Positions 35,039-43,438 are shown, numbered from the stretch's first letter. The stretch: 64,000 nt of DNA from Aneurinibacillus tyrosinisolvens (GCF_001015055.1 NZ_BBWZ01000019.1:17906-81905), one strand, 5' to 3'. Made by a program: numbers and translations. The notes: generated by a model from the letters alone, not told the origin.

Positions 35039-36016
35039 ATGCTAACCTGTCAATTCTGCGGTCTTTCGGATGCAGAGGGAAGTGAACTGTTTGAGTTAGA
35101 CCGGCATGGCACCGGATTTTGGTGCTCAGATTGCGATGGATTTACCTATCTAAACGAAACAGATGTGAAGCATCGCTTCACCTTAATTCTTGAAGATAAG
35201 CATGCAGGTAAGAGTACGGTTGCCCCTCCTAATATCAAACTGGCTAAACGATTATCTCCTTATCGATATCCAGGGGGTAAATCAAAAATCATTGAATATT
35301 TAGCTTCACATCTTCAAGCTACCAAGTCAAAAACACTCGTTTCTCCCTTCACCGGGGGAGGCGGTTTCGAGTTAGCGATGTTAGATGCTGGTTTAGTTCA
35401 AAATCTGCACCTAAACGATTTAGACACTGGTGTTTACTCATTGTGGTGGGTCATCAAGCATATGCCTTATACGATCATAGAACGCTTACGTTCCGCTTCC
35501 CCTACGCACAAGGATTATTTCAAGGCACAAGGTATTATAAAACGGGATTATGTTGGTGTTGATGCTCTCGATGCTGCATGGGCTTCCCTAATTGTCAATC
35601 GCCTGGCTTACAGTGGTATTCCCTATGCGAATCCTTTAGGCGGGAAAAAAGGCACAAAGAAAGCTCTGCTGTCCCGTTGGAATCCCATCAGCTTAGAGAA
35701 CAGAATTCATCATATCCACTCCTTGAGCCAGCACATTACGATTACACAGCTTAATGCAGTCGAGTTAATCGAAGAGGCTTACTGGCAAGATGATGCTAGC
35801 ATATTTATTGACCCGCCCTATGTGGAGCAGGGGAAACGCTTGTATCATTGTAATTATTCCGAACAGGACCATCGAGAACTGTCCCAAGTTCTGGATACAC
35901 TCCATATGAGCTTTCCTGGGGCTGATATCATTGTGACTTATGATTATAATAAGTGGCTTGATGATTTGTATGATTATCCTCAAAAAGAAGTGATTAGCCG
36001 TACATATTCGATATAG
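35039..36016 (+). CDS. Dam-type (D12 class) N6-adenine methyltransferase with zinc-ribbon head
   Basis: The N-terminus has C-Q-F-C (residues 4-7) and C-S-D-C (about 30-33), a zinc-ribbon unusual for this family. From about residue 70 the D12/Dam layout is clear. L-S-P-Y-R-Y-P-G-G-K-S-K is the S-AdoMet/DNA entry motif and P-F-T-G-G-G-G-F-E-L is motif I. The catalytic D-P-P-Y is at 258-261, followed by a C-terminal I-V-T-Y-D-Y..Y-S-I. No cognate restriction enzyme lies beside it, so an orphan, protective or regulatory methylase is likely. SD AAAGGAGGGG. Confidence 0.9.
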   Translation: MLTCQFCGLSDAEGSELFELDRHGTGFWCSDCDGFTYLNETDVKHRFTLILEDKHAGKSTVAPPNIKLAKRLSPYRYPGGKSKIIEYLASHLQATKSKTLVSPFTGGGGFELAMLDAGLVQNLHLNDLDTGVYSLWWVIKHMPYTIIERLRSASPTHKDYFKAQGIIKRDYVGVDALDAAWASLIVNRLAYSGIPYANPLGGKKGTKKALLSRWNPISLENRIHHIHSLSQHITITQLNAVELIEEAYWQDDASIFIDPPYVEQGKRLYHCNYSEQDHRELSQVLDTLHMSFPGADIIVTYDYNKWLDDLYDYPQKEVISRTYSI

Positions 36017-36066
36017 GATAGGAATATATACAATTCATGAGTTAATAGGGAAGAAGGGACGGGCAT

Positions 36067-36375
36067 ATGAAATTTGATGAAATGGCGATGTTCACCATTT
36101 TTTATCAAGAGGATGGAATCTTGTATCAAGTAAGAGAGGGTAAGGTGCGTATGGAAGTCAGCCAAGAACAATTTGAGCAAATGATAGGAGAGACTTCCTC
36201 CAATGACAATAGTGCACATTTGCTATATACTGATAATCAAATCAGATTATTGTTGGAAGAGTGGGAAGCGGAACCTAAGCGGATTCATCTGCGGCAGCTC
36301 GCCTTTTTCCATGAGCTAACTTTAATTTCTGATAACGATTTTATAACGTATCTCACAAAATACGGAGCAGCATGA
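36067..36375 (+). CDS. Hypothetical acidic protein (102 aa)
   Basis: Soluble, Glu-rich, ATG behind GAAGGGACGGG, about 50 bp after the methylase. The N-terminal half is strand-rich and the C-terminal half helical. It overlaps the next gene (GCATGA). No recognised family. Confidence 0.5.
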   Translation: MKFDEMAMFTIFYQEDGILYQVREGKVRMEVSQEQFEQMIGETSSNDNSAHLLYTDNQIRLLLEEWEAEPKRIHLRQLAFFHELTLISDNDFITYLTKYGAA

Positions 36376-36779
36376 TTTATCAGTGGGAGAAGTGTGCGAG
36401 GGATGTAGCAATGCTAAATTCATTTGAATACATGGGTACAATGTTTTTGGTATCCACATTACTTATTTCAGGTTTTATGGTGATTCGTCTGCGACATCAT
36501 ATTGAAGTAGCCTACCTGGGAAGAATGTTGAAGGGTATGCCAGAACAGATTGAGGGAAGAACAAAACGGCGGTTGCTTCGATGGCTTTCGCTTGAGATAA
36601 AATGGACAAAAACCCTGTTAAAGAAAGCTGAAACAGAAGAACAACAAAAGGAATTTAGTGAATTAGCAACCTGGCTTACCAAAGTAAAGGCGGATATACA
36701 AAATGATAACCCAGAAGAAGGGGATCTCAAGGTGATTCGGGTTATGCTCGGTTTACCATTTTTGAAAATCCCTAGTTAA
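36372..36779 (+). CDS. Hypothetical single-span membrane protein (135 aa)
   Basis: ATGA overlap with the upstream gene. One N-terminal transmembrane helix (about 14-37) is followed by a basic helical cytosolic domain. Probably co-expressed with the preceding protein. Function unknown. Confidence 0.5.
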   Translation: MIYQWEKCARDVAMLNSFEYMGTMFLVSTLLISGFMVIRLRHHIEVAYLGRMLKGMPEQIEGRTKRRLLRWLSLEIKWTKTLLKKAETEEQQKEFSELATWLTKVKADIQNDNPEEGDLKVIRVMLGLPFLKIPS

Positions 36780-36790
36780 TCTTACTAATT

Positions 36791-36823
36791 TGTTTAGCTA
36801 AACAATGATTTTTAATATATAAT
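36791..36823 (+). promoter_or_regulatory. Promoter with TGTTTA-GC-TAAACA operator
   Basis: The 14-bp dyad TGTTTAGCTAAACA (36791-36804) precedes a -10 TATAAT (36818-36823). Centre-to-box distance is 20.5 bp, as at 20458 and 43352 (within 1 bp). Confidence 0.55.
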
Positions 36824-36867
36824 GTTTTTAAGGAAAAAATTTTATCATTAACCACATTAAAATGAGT

Positions 36868-36912
36868 CTCGGAAGCACCGGACTGCCAATAGGCATTCCT
36901 GTGCTTTTTTAT
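36868..36912 (+). terminator. Leader terminator
   Basis: AAGCACCGG / CCTGTGCTT stem plus TTTTT between the operator-bearing promoter and the gene at 36995. Confidence 0.7.
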
Positions 36913-36994
36913 TTGCTCATTTATTATTCTTACAAAAAAATATAGGGTTTGTGTCTTTATATAGCGGTCGGTCAAATTAAATGAAAAGGGGATT

Positions 36995-37195
36995 ATGACT
37001 ATGAATATTAAACGGAATTTAAATGAAGAAAATGTTGGTGCAAAGTACAAAGTGGTTGGGGTTTCGTTTATAAAACCGATTATTGATTCTTTTTCTGGAA
37101 GTCTTGAGTATCAAGTGGTATGTAGGTTGAGTAATGCAGCAAAACCAATTCCGTTTATGTCTTATTTTTACGAGGCGCAACGGGTAGCGTTTTAG
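36995..37195 (+). CDS. Small hypothetical protein (66 aa)
   Basis: ATG behind AAAAGGGG. Basic N-terminus and beta-strand-rich body with no motif. Sole gene of its transcription unit (operator, leader terminator, gene, terminator), so its regulation is clearer than its role. Confidence 0.5.
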   Translation: MTMNIKRNLNEENVGAKYKVVGVSFIKPIIDSFSGSLEYQVVCRLSNAAKPIPFMSYFYEAQRVAF

Positions 37196-37237
37196 GAACA
37201 CAGTGATTAAAAAACTTACACAAGAAAATAATAGGCA

Positions 37238-37276
37238 ATAAAAAAACGGTAGTGGGGGATCCCGCTACCGTTTTTA
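37238..37276. terminator. Bidirectional intrinsic terminator
   Basis: AAAAAACGGTAG / CTACCGTTTTT perfect stem between two convergent units. Confidence 0.8.
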
Positions 37277-37287
37277 TTCTTCAAAAA

Positions 37288-37560
37288 CTATTCTACCGGT
37301 TCTTCTTTTACTTTATCAGTTGTAATTCGGAAAGCATCTAACGCACGACTTGGGCCACCAATGGTCATTTTAAAGTATCGGATATCTTTTGGTAATTGGT
37401 CGCCATTAATAACTAATGGTTTACTTTCTTTTCAGTTATTAGTTACATAAATTCTACCAAGATAGTACCATTTCCCTTCGTTATCTCCCGCATATATATC
37501 ATGCGGAGTAACCCAGCCATTGTCATAGAATGAAAGTTTATGAGACTCATCGAAATTCAT
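37288..37560 (-). pseudogene. Decayed gene with an in-frame TGA
   Basis: Reading the minus strand from ATG 37560 gives a continuous protein-like sequence to TAG at 37288 except for a TGA at codon 43 (37434-37432). Before it comes ...KWYYLGRIYVTNN, after it KESKPLVINGDQLPKDIRYF... ending EEPVE. It has no clear SD. It may be the C-terminal fragment of a larger beta-rich protein, inactivated by the nonsense change. UGA readthrough is possible but there is no support for it. Confidence 0.5.
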
Positions 37561-37585
37561 ATTTAGTTTTACGTTCGCCTCTTAA

Positions 37586-37858
37586 TTAAACGCCCTTGTC
37601 TTTTTGAACGCGTTCATGGCTATATTTTTCATCCTCACGGAGCATTTCATCGTCCTCCGCGTTATCCCGTAAAACCTTTTGCAATGTGAAACTGGTAAAA
37701 ATTAAGAACAAACTGGTAATTGCATAGTAGCCTTTGACTGGAAAACTTGCGTTCAATGTGTAGAGCCCGCCATACATCGCTATGAACGCTATAGCGAAAC
37801 AAGCCCAGGCGAGAAAGGTGAATGCGGGTGTATTCCGGCGTCTTTTCATCAATTTCAT
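37586..37858 (-). CDS. Two-helix membrane protein (90 aa)
   Basis: Two transmembrane helices (about 12-31 and 40-60), basic N-terminus and a charged acidic/basic tail. It lies 15 bp downstream of the gene 37874-38503 on the minus strand, so the two form an operon. Confidence 0.55.
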   Translation of the reverse strand: MKLMKRRRNTPAFTFLAWACFAIAFIAMYGGLYTLNASFPVKGYYAITSLFLIFTSFTLQKVLRDNAEDDEMLREDEKYSHERVQKDKGV

Positions 37859-37873
37859 TCCTCCTGTATCTTT

Positions 37874-38503
37874 TTATCTGAATTTGTTGACAAAATCGCT
37901 AAATCGCATATTTACGTACCAATCCATTTCGACTTTAATCATTGGAACAGCAGCAATTTCCACTATCTTGCCATCTCGGTACTCTACACGTAGGTCATAT
38001 GTCATTTGGGTAGGAGTGATAGTTTTTGGGTTGGAGATTCTTACTGTTTTCAAAGTTTTGTTATGAGTAATGGTTTGGATGGAGCGGGCAAGAAATTGGT
38101 CCATATTGTTGTAGATGTTCGGATCGGCCACATCTGGTTGCGAAGCTCGAATATCAAAGACAGCAAACGCCTCTTGAGAATAATCCCGATTAGCCAGGTC
38201 AAAGACATTCATTAAGCGGTCGTTCGGGATTGTCTCACCTTCAAGCTGATGCATGTCATGACTTTCATCAAATTCCTCTTGGCTCATATGCTTATAAGAC
38301 TCAAAATCCACCGGAACATAGTTACCGTTTTTTCCGTTTTCTACATCCCATTGCAAGTCCATTCCTTCATGATAATCAGCACTACGCTCTAAATGGGGCT
38401 TTCCTTCGTTACTGAATTCTGTGGCAGTATAATTTTTGTATAAATAGTAGCCTCCAATCGCCAAAATATAGACCGCAAGAAAAATGAATATAGCTTTCTT
38501 CAT
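37874..38503 (-). CDS. Membrane-anchored extracellular protein (209 aa)
   Basis: One N-terminal helix (about 3-21) is an uncleaved anchor or signal peptide. It precedes a hydrophilic His/Asp/Met-rich linker (30-95) and a C-terminal alpha/beta domain (about 100-209) ending in R-F-S-D-F-V-N-K-F-R. The C-terminal part resembles conjugation-type small beta-helix folds in size only. SD TTTTAGGAGGAAT. Expressed from the operator-bearing minus-strand promoter at 38659-38690. Confidence 0.5.
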   Translation of the reverse strand: MKKAIFIFLAVYILAIGGYYLYKNYTATEFSNEGKPHLERSADYHEGMDLQWDVENGKNGNYVPVDFESYKHMSQEEFDESHDMHQLEGETIPNDRLMNVFDLANRDYSQEAFAVFDIRASQPDVADPNIYNNMDQFLARSIQTITHNKTLKTVRISNPKTITPTQMTYDLRVEYRDGKIVEIAAVPMIKVEMDWYVNMRFSDFVNKFR

Positions 38504-38523
38504 TCAAATTCCTCCTAAAATAG

Positions 38524-38564
38524 GAAATGCCGCTACCCGCCGGGGGAGGGGTAGCGGCATTTCA
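38524..38564. terminator. Perfect hairpin in the leader of the 38503 operon
   Basis: AAATGCCGCTACC / GGTAGCGGCATTT, between the minus-strand promoter and its first gene; tail on the minus strand is TTTCCTATTTT, so termination efficiency is uncertain. Confidence 0.6.
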
Positions 38565-38658
38565 ATAGCCTTGCTCTAAAGATACGCGACTAAATAAGGA
38601 GAGAGTAGTATTTACTCATTTACGCACATGCGTACATGAGAGATTGCTTACAAGTTGA

Positions 38659-38690
38659 AGTATAGCGTAGAAAAAATGTTTAAATAAACA
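38659..38690 (-). promoter_or_regulatory. Minus-strand promoter with TGTTTA-N2-TAAACA operator
   Basis: Dyad TGTTTAAATAAACA (38677-38690) and, reading leftwards, -10 TATACT (38664-38659), 19.5 bp from the dyad centre. A second, one-mismatch copy lies at 38713-38726. Confidence 0.55.
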
Positions 38691-38786
38691 GATTGCGAAA
38701 AGATCAAAAAGCTGTTTAAATAACCAATTTTGCTCAAGGCACTTGATTTTCTGTTTTATTTTTGGTCGGGTGGTGGTAAAATACAG

Positions 38787-38798
38787 GAACATAGGTTC
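38787..38798 (+). promoter_or_regulatory. LexA/DinR (SOS) box
   Basis: GAAC-ATAG-GTTC matches the Gram-positive LexA core GAAC-N4-GTTC and is flanked by G on each side. It lies about 40 bp upstream of the Y-family polymerase start, so the mutasome genes should be DNA-damage inducible. Confidence 0.75.
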
Positions 38799-38838
38799 GT
38801 ATTTCTAAATTTCATATATGTATGCAGAGGAGGAAAAA

Positions 38839-40086
38839 ATGATCGACTACTCACACGCACCAAGACATGATTATTTCTGCATAGATGCACGTTCCTTTTA
38901 CGCTTCCTGTGAAATGGCGCGGCTCGGTCTTGACCCGGATAAAACTTTTCTTGTGGTAGCAGGGGATTTAAAAAGACCAGGTTCTATTATCTTAGCTGCC
39001 TCCCCACGCGCAAAAGAGGTGTATGGTATCAGTACTCAAACAAGGTTATTCCAAGTGCCCAAACATATTCATATTGTGGAAGCGAATATGGAATATTACC
39101 TTGAAGTATCCGTAGGCATTACTCGTTTGTTATCAACCTTTGTGAGTATGGAGGACATTTTTCCATACTCCATCGATGAATCCTTTTTAAACCTAACCCC
39201 TTATAGACGTTTGTACGGGGAACCAAGAGAAATAGCCGAGAAGCTACGTACTGCTATATGGCAATCCTACGGGATACGGGTTGCCATCGGCGTTGGTGAT
39301 AACCCTTTCCTTAGTAAAGTGGTCATGGACCGATATGGTAAAAAAAGCGGTTATGCTGAATGTCGGTATGAGGACGTACCTCGATTAATCTGGCCGCTTG
39401 AAGTTCAATCCGTATGGGGGATCGGAGAGGCGACAGCTCTTAAGCTGCGAAGAATAGGAATTTACAGAATGGAACAATTAGCCAAAGCCCCGCTTTCTCT
39501 TATACGAAAGAAATTCGGTTCGGTTGGTGAAATGCATTATTGGCACGCCTGGGGAATCGATTACAGCAATCTTAAGAACAATGGTGGTTCAGAGGCGAAG
39601 AGTTTTGGTCATTCTATAACGCTCCTACGTGATTATCACGAAAAGAAGGAGATTCTATTGGTTGTTTTGGAGATAACAGAAGAGGTATGCAGAAGAGCCA
39701 GGCGAGCAAACCGATCCGGCAAGACGATTCATTTATACATAGGATACAGCAGGGAGGAGCAAAGGCGTTCCCTTTCCAAATCTTTTTCACTTTCATATCA
39801 TACAAACCTTACGGCTGACATTTACCGGGTCTGTAAGTACATATTTGAAAACCATTATACAGGCGGAGCAGTTCGTCAGGTGGGTGTATCCCTAACAAAC
39901 CTAGCATCAGATGATTTTCTCCAATTGGACTTATTCAAAAACAACGAAAAGCAGCTCAAATTAGATCGAATCATTGATACCATCCGTGATAAATTCGGCT
40001 TCGGTGCATTACTTCGAGCTTCCAGCTATACTAAAGGCGGGATTATGGTTAAAAGGGTAAATCAAATTGGAGGCCATAAGCGATGA
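38839..40086 (+). CDS. uvrX: Y-family DNA polymerase, UvrX/UmuC-like
   Basis: I start at ATG 38839 because AGAGGAGG lies just before it; the upstream in-frame ATG 38818 would place that SD inside the coding region. The protein (415 aa) has the Y-family active site: F-C-I-D-A-R-S-F-Y-A-S-C (first metal Asp) and Y-S-I-D-E-S-F (catalytic DE), then V-A-I-G-V-G-D-N. A helix-hairpin-helix V-W-G-I-G-E-A-T-A follows. Near the C-terminus Q-L-D-L-F (about 362-366) is a textbook beta-clamp-binding motif. It performs error-prone translesion synthesis and is SOS-regulated by the box at 38787. ATGA overlap with the YolD gene. Confidence 0.92.
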   Translation: MIDYSHAPRHDYFCIDARSFYASCEMARLGLDPDKTFLVVAGDLKRPGSIILAASPRAKEVYGISTQTRLFQVPKHIHIVEANMEYYLEVSVGITRLLSTFVSMEDIFPYSIDESFLNLTPYRRLYGEPREIAEKLRTAIWQSYGIRVAIGVGDNPFLSKVVMDRYGKKSGYAECRYEDVPRLIWPLEVQSVWGIGEATALKLRRIGIYRMEQLAKAPLSLIRKKFGSVGEMHYWHAWGIDYSNLKNNGGSEAKSFGHSITLLRDYHEKKEILLVVLEITEEVCRRARRANRSGKTIHLYIGYSREEQRRSLSKSFSLSYHTNLTADIYRVCKYIFENHYTGGAVRQVGVSLTNLASDDFLQLDLFKNNEKQLKLDRIIDTIRDKFGFGALLRASSYTKGGIMVKRVNQIGGHKR

Positions 40087-40412
40087 ATGATAGGGCTAAT
40101 ATTAAGTGGGTTGGGTTCATTCTGCCAGAACATGCGAACGCGCTACGGGAGCTATATGTTGAGCAGCAGAAAGAGGAGGAGCCGGAGTTAGACGAGCAGA
40201 CTTTCGAAGAGTTTGACTGGCTGATTATGCGGGCCATACAGGAAGATAAGGCTGTGGAAATGACTTATTATTTTAATGGAAGAAAAAGAGTAACGAGAGG
40301 GCATATTGTAAGCCTAGACAGGCAACAAAGAACGATGAAGGTATGCGAAGATGGAGGTACATTTCTTACCTTAAGGGGTTGCCATATCAAAACATTTAAG
40401 CTTATTACATAA
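40083..40412 (+). CDS. yolD: YolD-like protein
   Basis: The 109-residue protein has the YolD-like signature near the start (K-W-V-G-F-I-L-P-E-H-A-N-A-L-R) and a small barrel-like C-terminus (Y-Y-F-N-G-R-K-R-V-T-R-G-H-I). It is encoded in an ATGA overlap behind the UvrX-like polymerase, the standard arrangement in Bacillales. YolD proteins are thought to be UmuD-like partners of these polymerases. Confidence 0.85.
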   Translation: MNDRANIKWVGFILPEHANALRELYVEQQKEEEPELDEQTFEEFDWLIMRAIQEDKAVEMTYYFNGRKRVTRGHIVSLDRQQRTMKVCEDGGTFLTLRGCHIKTFKLIT

Positions 40413-40541
40413 GAAATTATTATATTCTATTTTTTTCTTTGCAATCATGTTGGTTTTTTTATCCCAGTGGACGTATTAATATAAAAGTTAATAGAAGAAC
40501 AATGCTTGATTTGTGAAACATAAAAAAAATAAGGAAAGGAT

Positions 40542-41404
40542 TTGAGACGCGTGTTTTATTCACGGGCAACACGGGATACCCTTGAATATATTCGGTACCT
40601 TAATGAAAGGGAAGCTAAACTAGCGGCAGTGCGGAAAGGGTGTTTTGACTTACTAGAGAGGCAGTGGCAAAATTTTAAGGACGCTCTTATTGCTGGTGAA
40701 ATAAAATATAACGATATAAACGATTTAAAAAAGGTTCAATTCATCCGGCAATTTGATGATATGCTGCGGCATGAAAGAAAGCATTTAGATATCCGGCTTA
40801 CTAAGGTAAACAATTTACACCGAGCTGCGAAGAATTCTGCACAAGAGGATTACCAACGTTTTATACCGAATCCCGCTTATAAGTCATTAAATCGAATGAA
40901 TCCGCCCGATAAACTATTTATTTATCTTGGGTATGATAATGAACAAAGGCAGTATAACGATAGTTTAATTATCCCGAACAAACCTGTCTGCGGGAAATTC
41001 GTGCTGCTTCTGGCGACTCGGTTATTATGTGTGAATTTGAGATTGCAGAAAAGGCAAAACAAAAGAAGGTTATTAACTTAGTAGATGGTTTAAATCAGAC
41101 TTATGATGAATTAATAGAAGAACTCGTTAAAGCTGATGGCAAAGCAGGGATGACCGGTAGAATATTGGGAAAAATTTATTTAAAAATGATAGCAGATAAA
41201 ATTTTTCTTCCTATTGAAGCGGGGCAAGAAAGAGAAAAAGAATATGCTCCTTTCCATGCTTTCGCTTACTATTTCCAGTACTTCGGGTATGATGGAATTA
41301 TTTTTAAGAGTACAGTGCAAGAGGGTGGAAAAAATCTTGTTTTATTTGACCCATCCGATGCTCAACCTACACTTGATACTTTAAGAAAGTTTAGAATAGA
41401 GTAA
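40542..41404 (+). pseudogene. RES-domain protein (ADP-ribosyltransferase-like), frameshifted
   Basis: The first reading frame (40542-41081, TTG start) encodes a helical N-terminal domain and the start of a RES domain (R-M-N-P-P-D-K-L-F-I-Y-L-G-Y-D-N-E). A second frame then continues it as P-E-Q-T-C-L-R-E-I-R-A-A-S-G-D-S-V-I-M-C-E-F-E-I and on to a TAA at 41404. A single missing base near 40968-40976 accounts for the break. RES domains resemble ADP-ribosyltransferases and deplete NAD+. The ATG at 41027 in the second frame lacks a good SD. The intact protein would be about 287 aa. It lies 65 bp upstream of a SIR2 gene. Confidence 0.7.
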
Positions 41405-41416
41405 AAAGTATAATCA

Positions 41417-41455
41417 AAGGCTTTCCTTTGTGAAAGTCCATAACTTTTTTTGTTA
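41417..41455 (+). terminator. Leader terminator between RES and SIR2 genes
   Basis: GGCTTTC / GAAAGTCC stem followed by ATAACTTTTTTT, just before AAAGGAGGGG and the GTG of the SIR2 gene. Confidence 0.6.
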
Positions 41456-41469
41456 AAGGAGGGGAATTT

Positions 41470-43251
41470 GTGCTTAATAATGAATTATCGTTAGCCTACT
41501 CTATTCACACAAATCCTGGTATATATGCCGTTCTATTAGGTTCGGGAGTTTCTTTCTCAGCTGGTATTAAAACCGGTTGGGGCATCGTATTAGATATGTG
41601 CCGGCAGTTGGCAGCACTAGAAGGAGTAAGTAATCTAACAGAGGCAGAGGCGGAATCATGGTATAGAGAAAAATATGAAGAGGAGCCTCGTTATGATGAT
41701 TTATTGGAACGGCTTGGAAAAACACCTGATGAACGCCAGGCTATTCTTAATAAATATTTTATCCCTACAGAAGAAGAGATTGAAGAAGGGATAAAGCAAC
41801 CCACAGCTGCGCATCGATCTATCGCAGAACTTGTAAAAAAGGGCTACATAAAAATGATTTTAACAACCAACTTCGATCGGTTAATGGAAAGGGCTTTAAC
41901 TGATATCGGGGTGGATTATGATGTTGCCTGGAATGATGATGGATTTGCAGGGATGCGCCCGTATGTCCACTCTAAATGCACAATTATTAAGCTGCATGGT
42001 GACTTTAAGGATACAAGAATTAAAAACACCCGGGAAGAGTTGGAGGTTTACTCAGAACGTCAAAATCAGCTTTTGCATAGGATTTTTGATGAATTCGGAT
42101 TAATTGTTGCTGGTTGGTCCGGAGTATGGGATGAAGCGTTAAAAGCCGCAATGCTTAGAACAGTTTCAAGAAGATATAGTTGGTATTGGCTATCAAGAGG
42201 AGAAGTACAACCGGAAGCACAGGATATCACCCAACATCGCTCCGCGAATGTAATTCAAATTGATGGTGCTGACCAGATATTTACCAAATTGGTTCATCAA
42301 GTTGAAGCACTTGAAAGCATGACGACACAGAATCCGTTGAATCCGGAAATAGGACGGGCAATGGTCAAGAAAATGCTCCGCACGAATGACTTTATCGGCT
42401 TACATGACTTACTAAAAGAGGAGGCGGATCAGGTAATCTCATTCATTAACAGTGTGCCAACCGATACATATGATAGGGCAAATTCCGCAGAATTTTTTCG
42501 TAGACTTATGAAACAATATTATACGAAGTCGGAGACTTTGCTTCACATGGTGGCAGCTGTATGTTATTTTGCTGAGGATAAAAAGTATTTCGATTTAGTA
42601 AAGAAAATTATCGAGAGTTTATATATTAGAAAATCAGGCGGGTATACTTCTTTAATAAATCTAGCAAAATTACCTACATTACTCGTGATGTATACAACCG
42701 GAATTGCTTCATATGCTTCCGGGAATTTGAAAGGTTTTTATACGGTAATCGTTGAACCAAAATCAACGGAACGGTTAGATATTGGAAGAGAACGATTGTT
42801 GTTTCAAGCCTATGCTATTGAGGTTTTTAGGGAGGTACCAAAGCAGTCATTTACACATGCCCTACCAGACAGAGAAGTTTTTACCTTACAAAATAGGGAG
42901 CTTAATGATTGGCTCGAAAATGTATTTCGCCCGTATTTCACAGGTACAGCTTATCAGGTTACATTCGATACCTTTGAGTTCTTATATTCTTTTGCATACA
43001 TCAATGAGGATAAAAGAAATTGGGCACCACCCGGTTGCTTTCTATGGCGTTCTGCGTCTCATCATCACATTCGTGATTATGTGAAGTCACTTGTTTCACA
43101 GGGGGAAAATCATGCATTAAGTCAGGTGCTTAATTTAGGGCGTGAAGATGTAGACGTAAATTTGAAAATATACAGTGATTTTTTACAAAGAGTGTCCCAA
43201 CAACTGGTTTATAGCGAGACACTATTTATAAATGATTTATTAACTGATTAG
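41470..43251 (+). CDS. SIR2-family protein, probable NADase defence effector
   Basis: GTG start behind AAAGGAGGGG. The N-terminal SIR2 fold (about 1-270) is marked by the NAD-binding L-L-G-S-G-V-S-F-S-A-G-I (about 21-33), T-T-N-F-D (about 131-135) and the catalytic-type H-G-D (176-178). The remaining 320 residues are helical with no known domain. In anti-phage systems (Thoeris ThsA, DSR, and SIR2 partners of prokaryotic Argonautes) SIR2 domains hydrolyse NAD+ and kill infected cells. The long helical C-terminus would be the sensor. The RES gene beside it is also NAD-directed, suggesting a defence pair; this is inferred. Confidence 0.8.
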   Translation: MLNNELSLAYSIHTNPGIYAVLLGSGVSFSAGIKTGWGIVLDMCRQLAALEGVSNLTEAEAESWYREKYEEEPRYDDLLERLGKTPDERQAILNKYFIPTEEEIEEGIKQPTAAHRSIAELVKKGYIKMILTTNFDRLMERALTDIGVDYDVAWNDDGFAGMRPYVHSKCTIIKLHGDFKDTRIKNTREELEVYSERQNQLLHRIFDEFGLIVAGWSGVWDEALKAAMLRTVSRRYSWYWLSRGEVQPEAQDITQHRSANVIQIDGADQIFTKLVHQVEALESMTTQNPLNPEIGRAMVKKMLRTNDFIGLHDLLKEEADQVISFINSVPTDTYDRANSAEFFRRLMKQYYTKSETLLHMVAAVCYFAEDKKYFDLVKKIIESLYIRKSGGYTSLINLAKLPTLLVMYTTGIASYASGNLKGFYTVIVEPKSTERLDIGRERLLFQAYAIEVFREVPKQSFTHALPDREVFTLQNRELNDWLENVFRPYFTGTAYQVTFDTFEFLYSFAYINEDKRNWAPPGCFLWRSASHHHIRDYVKSLVSQGENHALSQVLNLGREDVDVNLKIYSDFLQRVSQQLVYSETLFINDLLTD

Positions 43252-43298
43252 ATAGTAAAGAAGTGAAAAAGCAGATTGTTTTTTTGGAAAAGGGATAA

Positions 43299-43337
43299 AG
43301 CCATTGGTAAGCAAGTAGACCAATGGCTTTTTTTATG
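43299..43337 (+). terminator. Intrinsic terminator
   Basis: AAGCCATTGGT / ACCAATGGCTT stem followed by TTTTT after the SIR2 gene. Confidence 0.85.
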
Positions 43338-43351
43338 CTAATAAAGAAACT

Positions 43352-43383
43352 GTTTAATTAAACATTGTTTTCAAGATATACTT
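43352..43383 (+). promoter_or_regulatory. Promoter with TGTTTA-AT-TAAACA operator
   Basis: Perfect dyad TGTTTAATTAAACA (43352-43365) and -10 TATACT (43378-43383), 19.5 bp from the dyad centre. Confidence 0.55.
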
Positions 43384-43438
43384 CATTTGAATAGTCAGTC
43401 TAATAACAACTGAATATGTCTGTAGTAGACGGTAAATG

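Noticed and set aside
37432..37434. Selenocysteine or programmed readthrough at TGA
   Set aside because: No SECIS-like structure was recognised and no biological reason is visible; nonsense decay is simpler.
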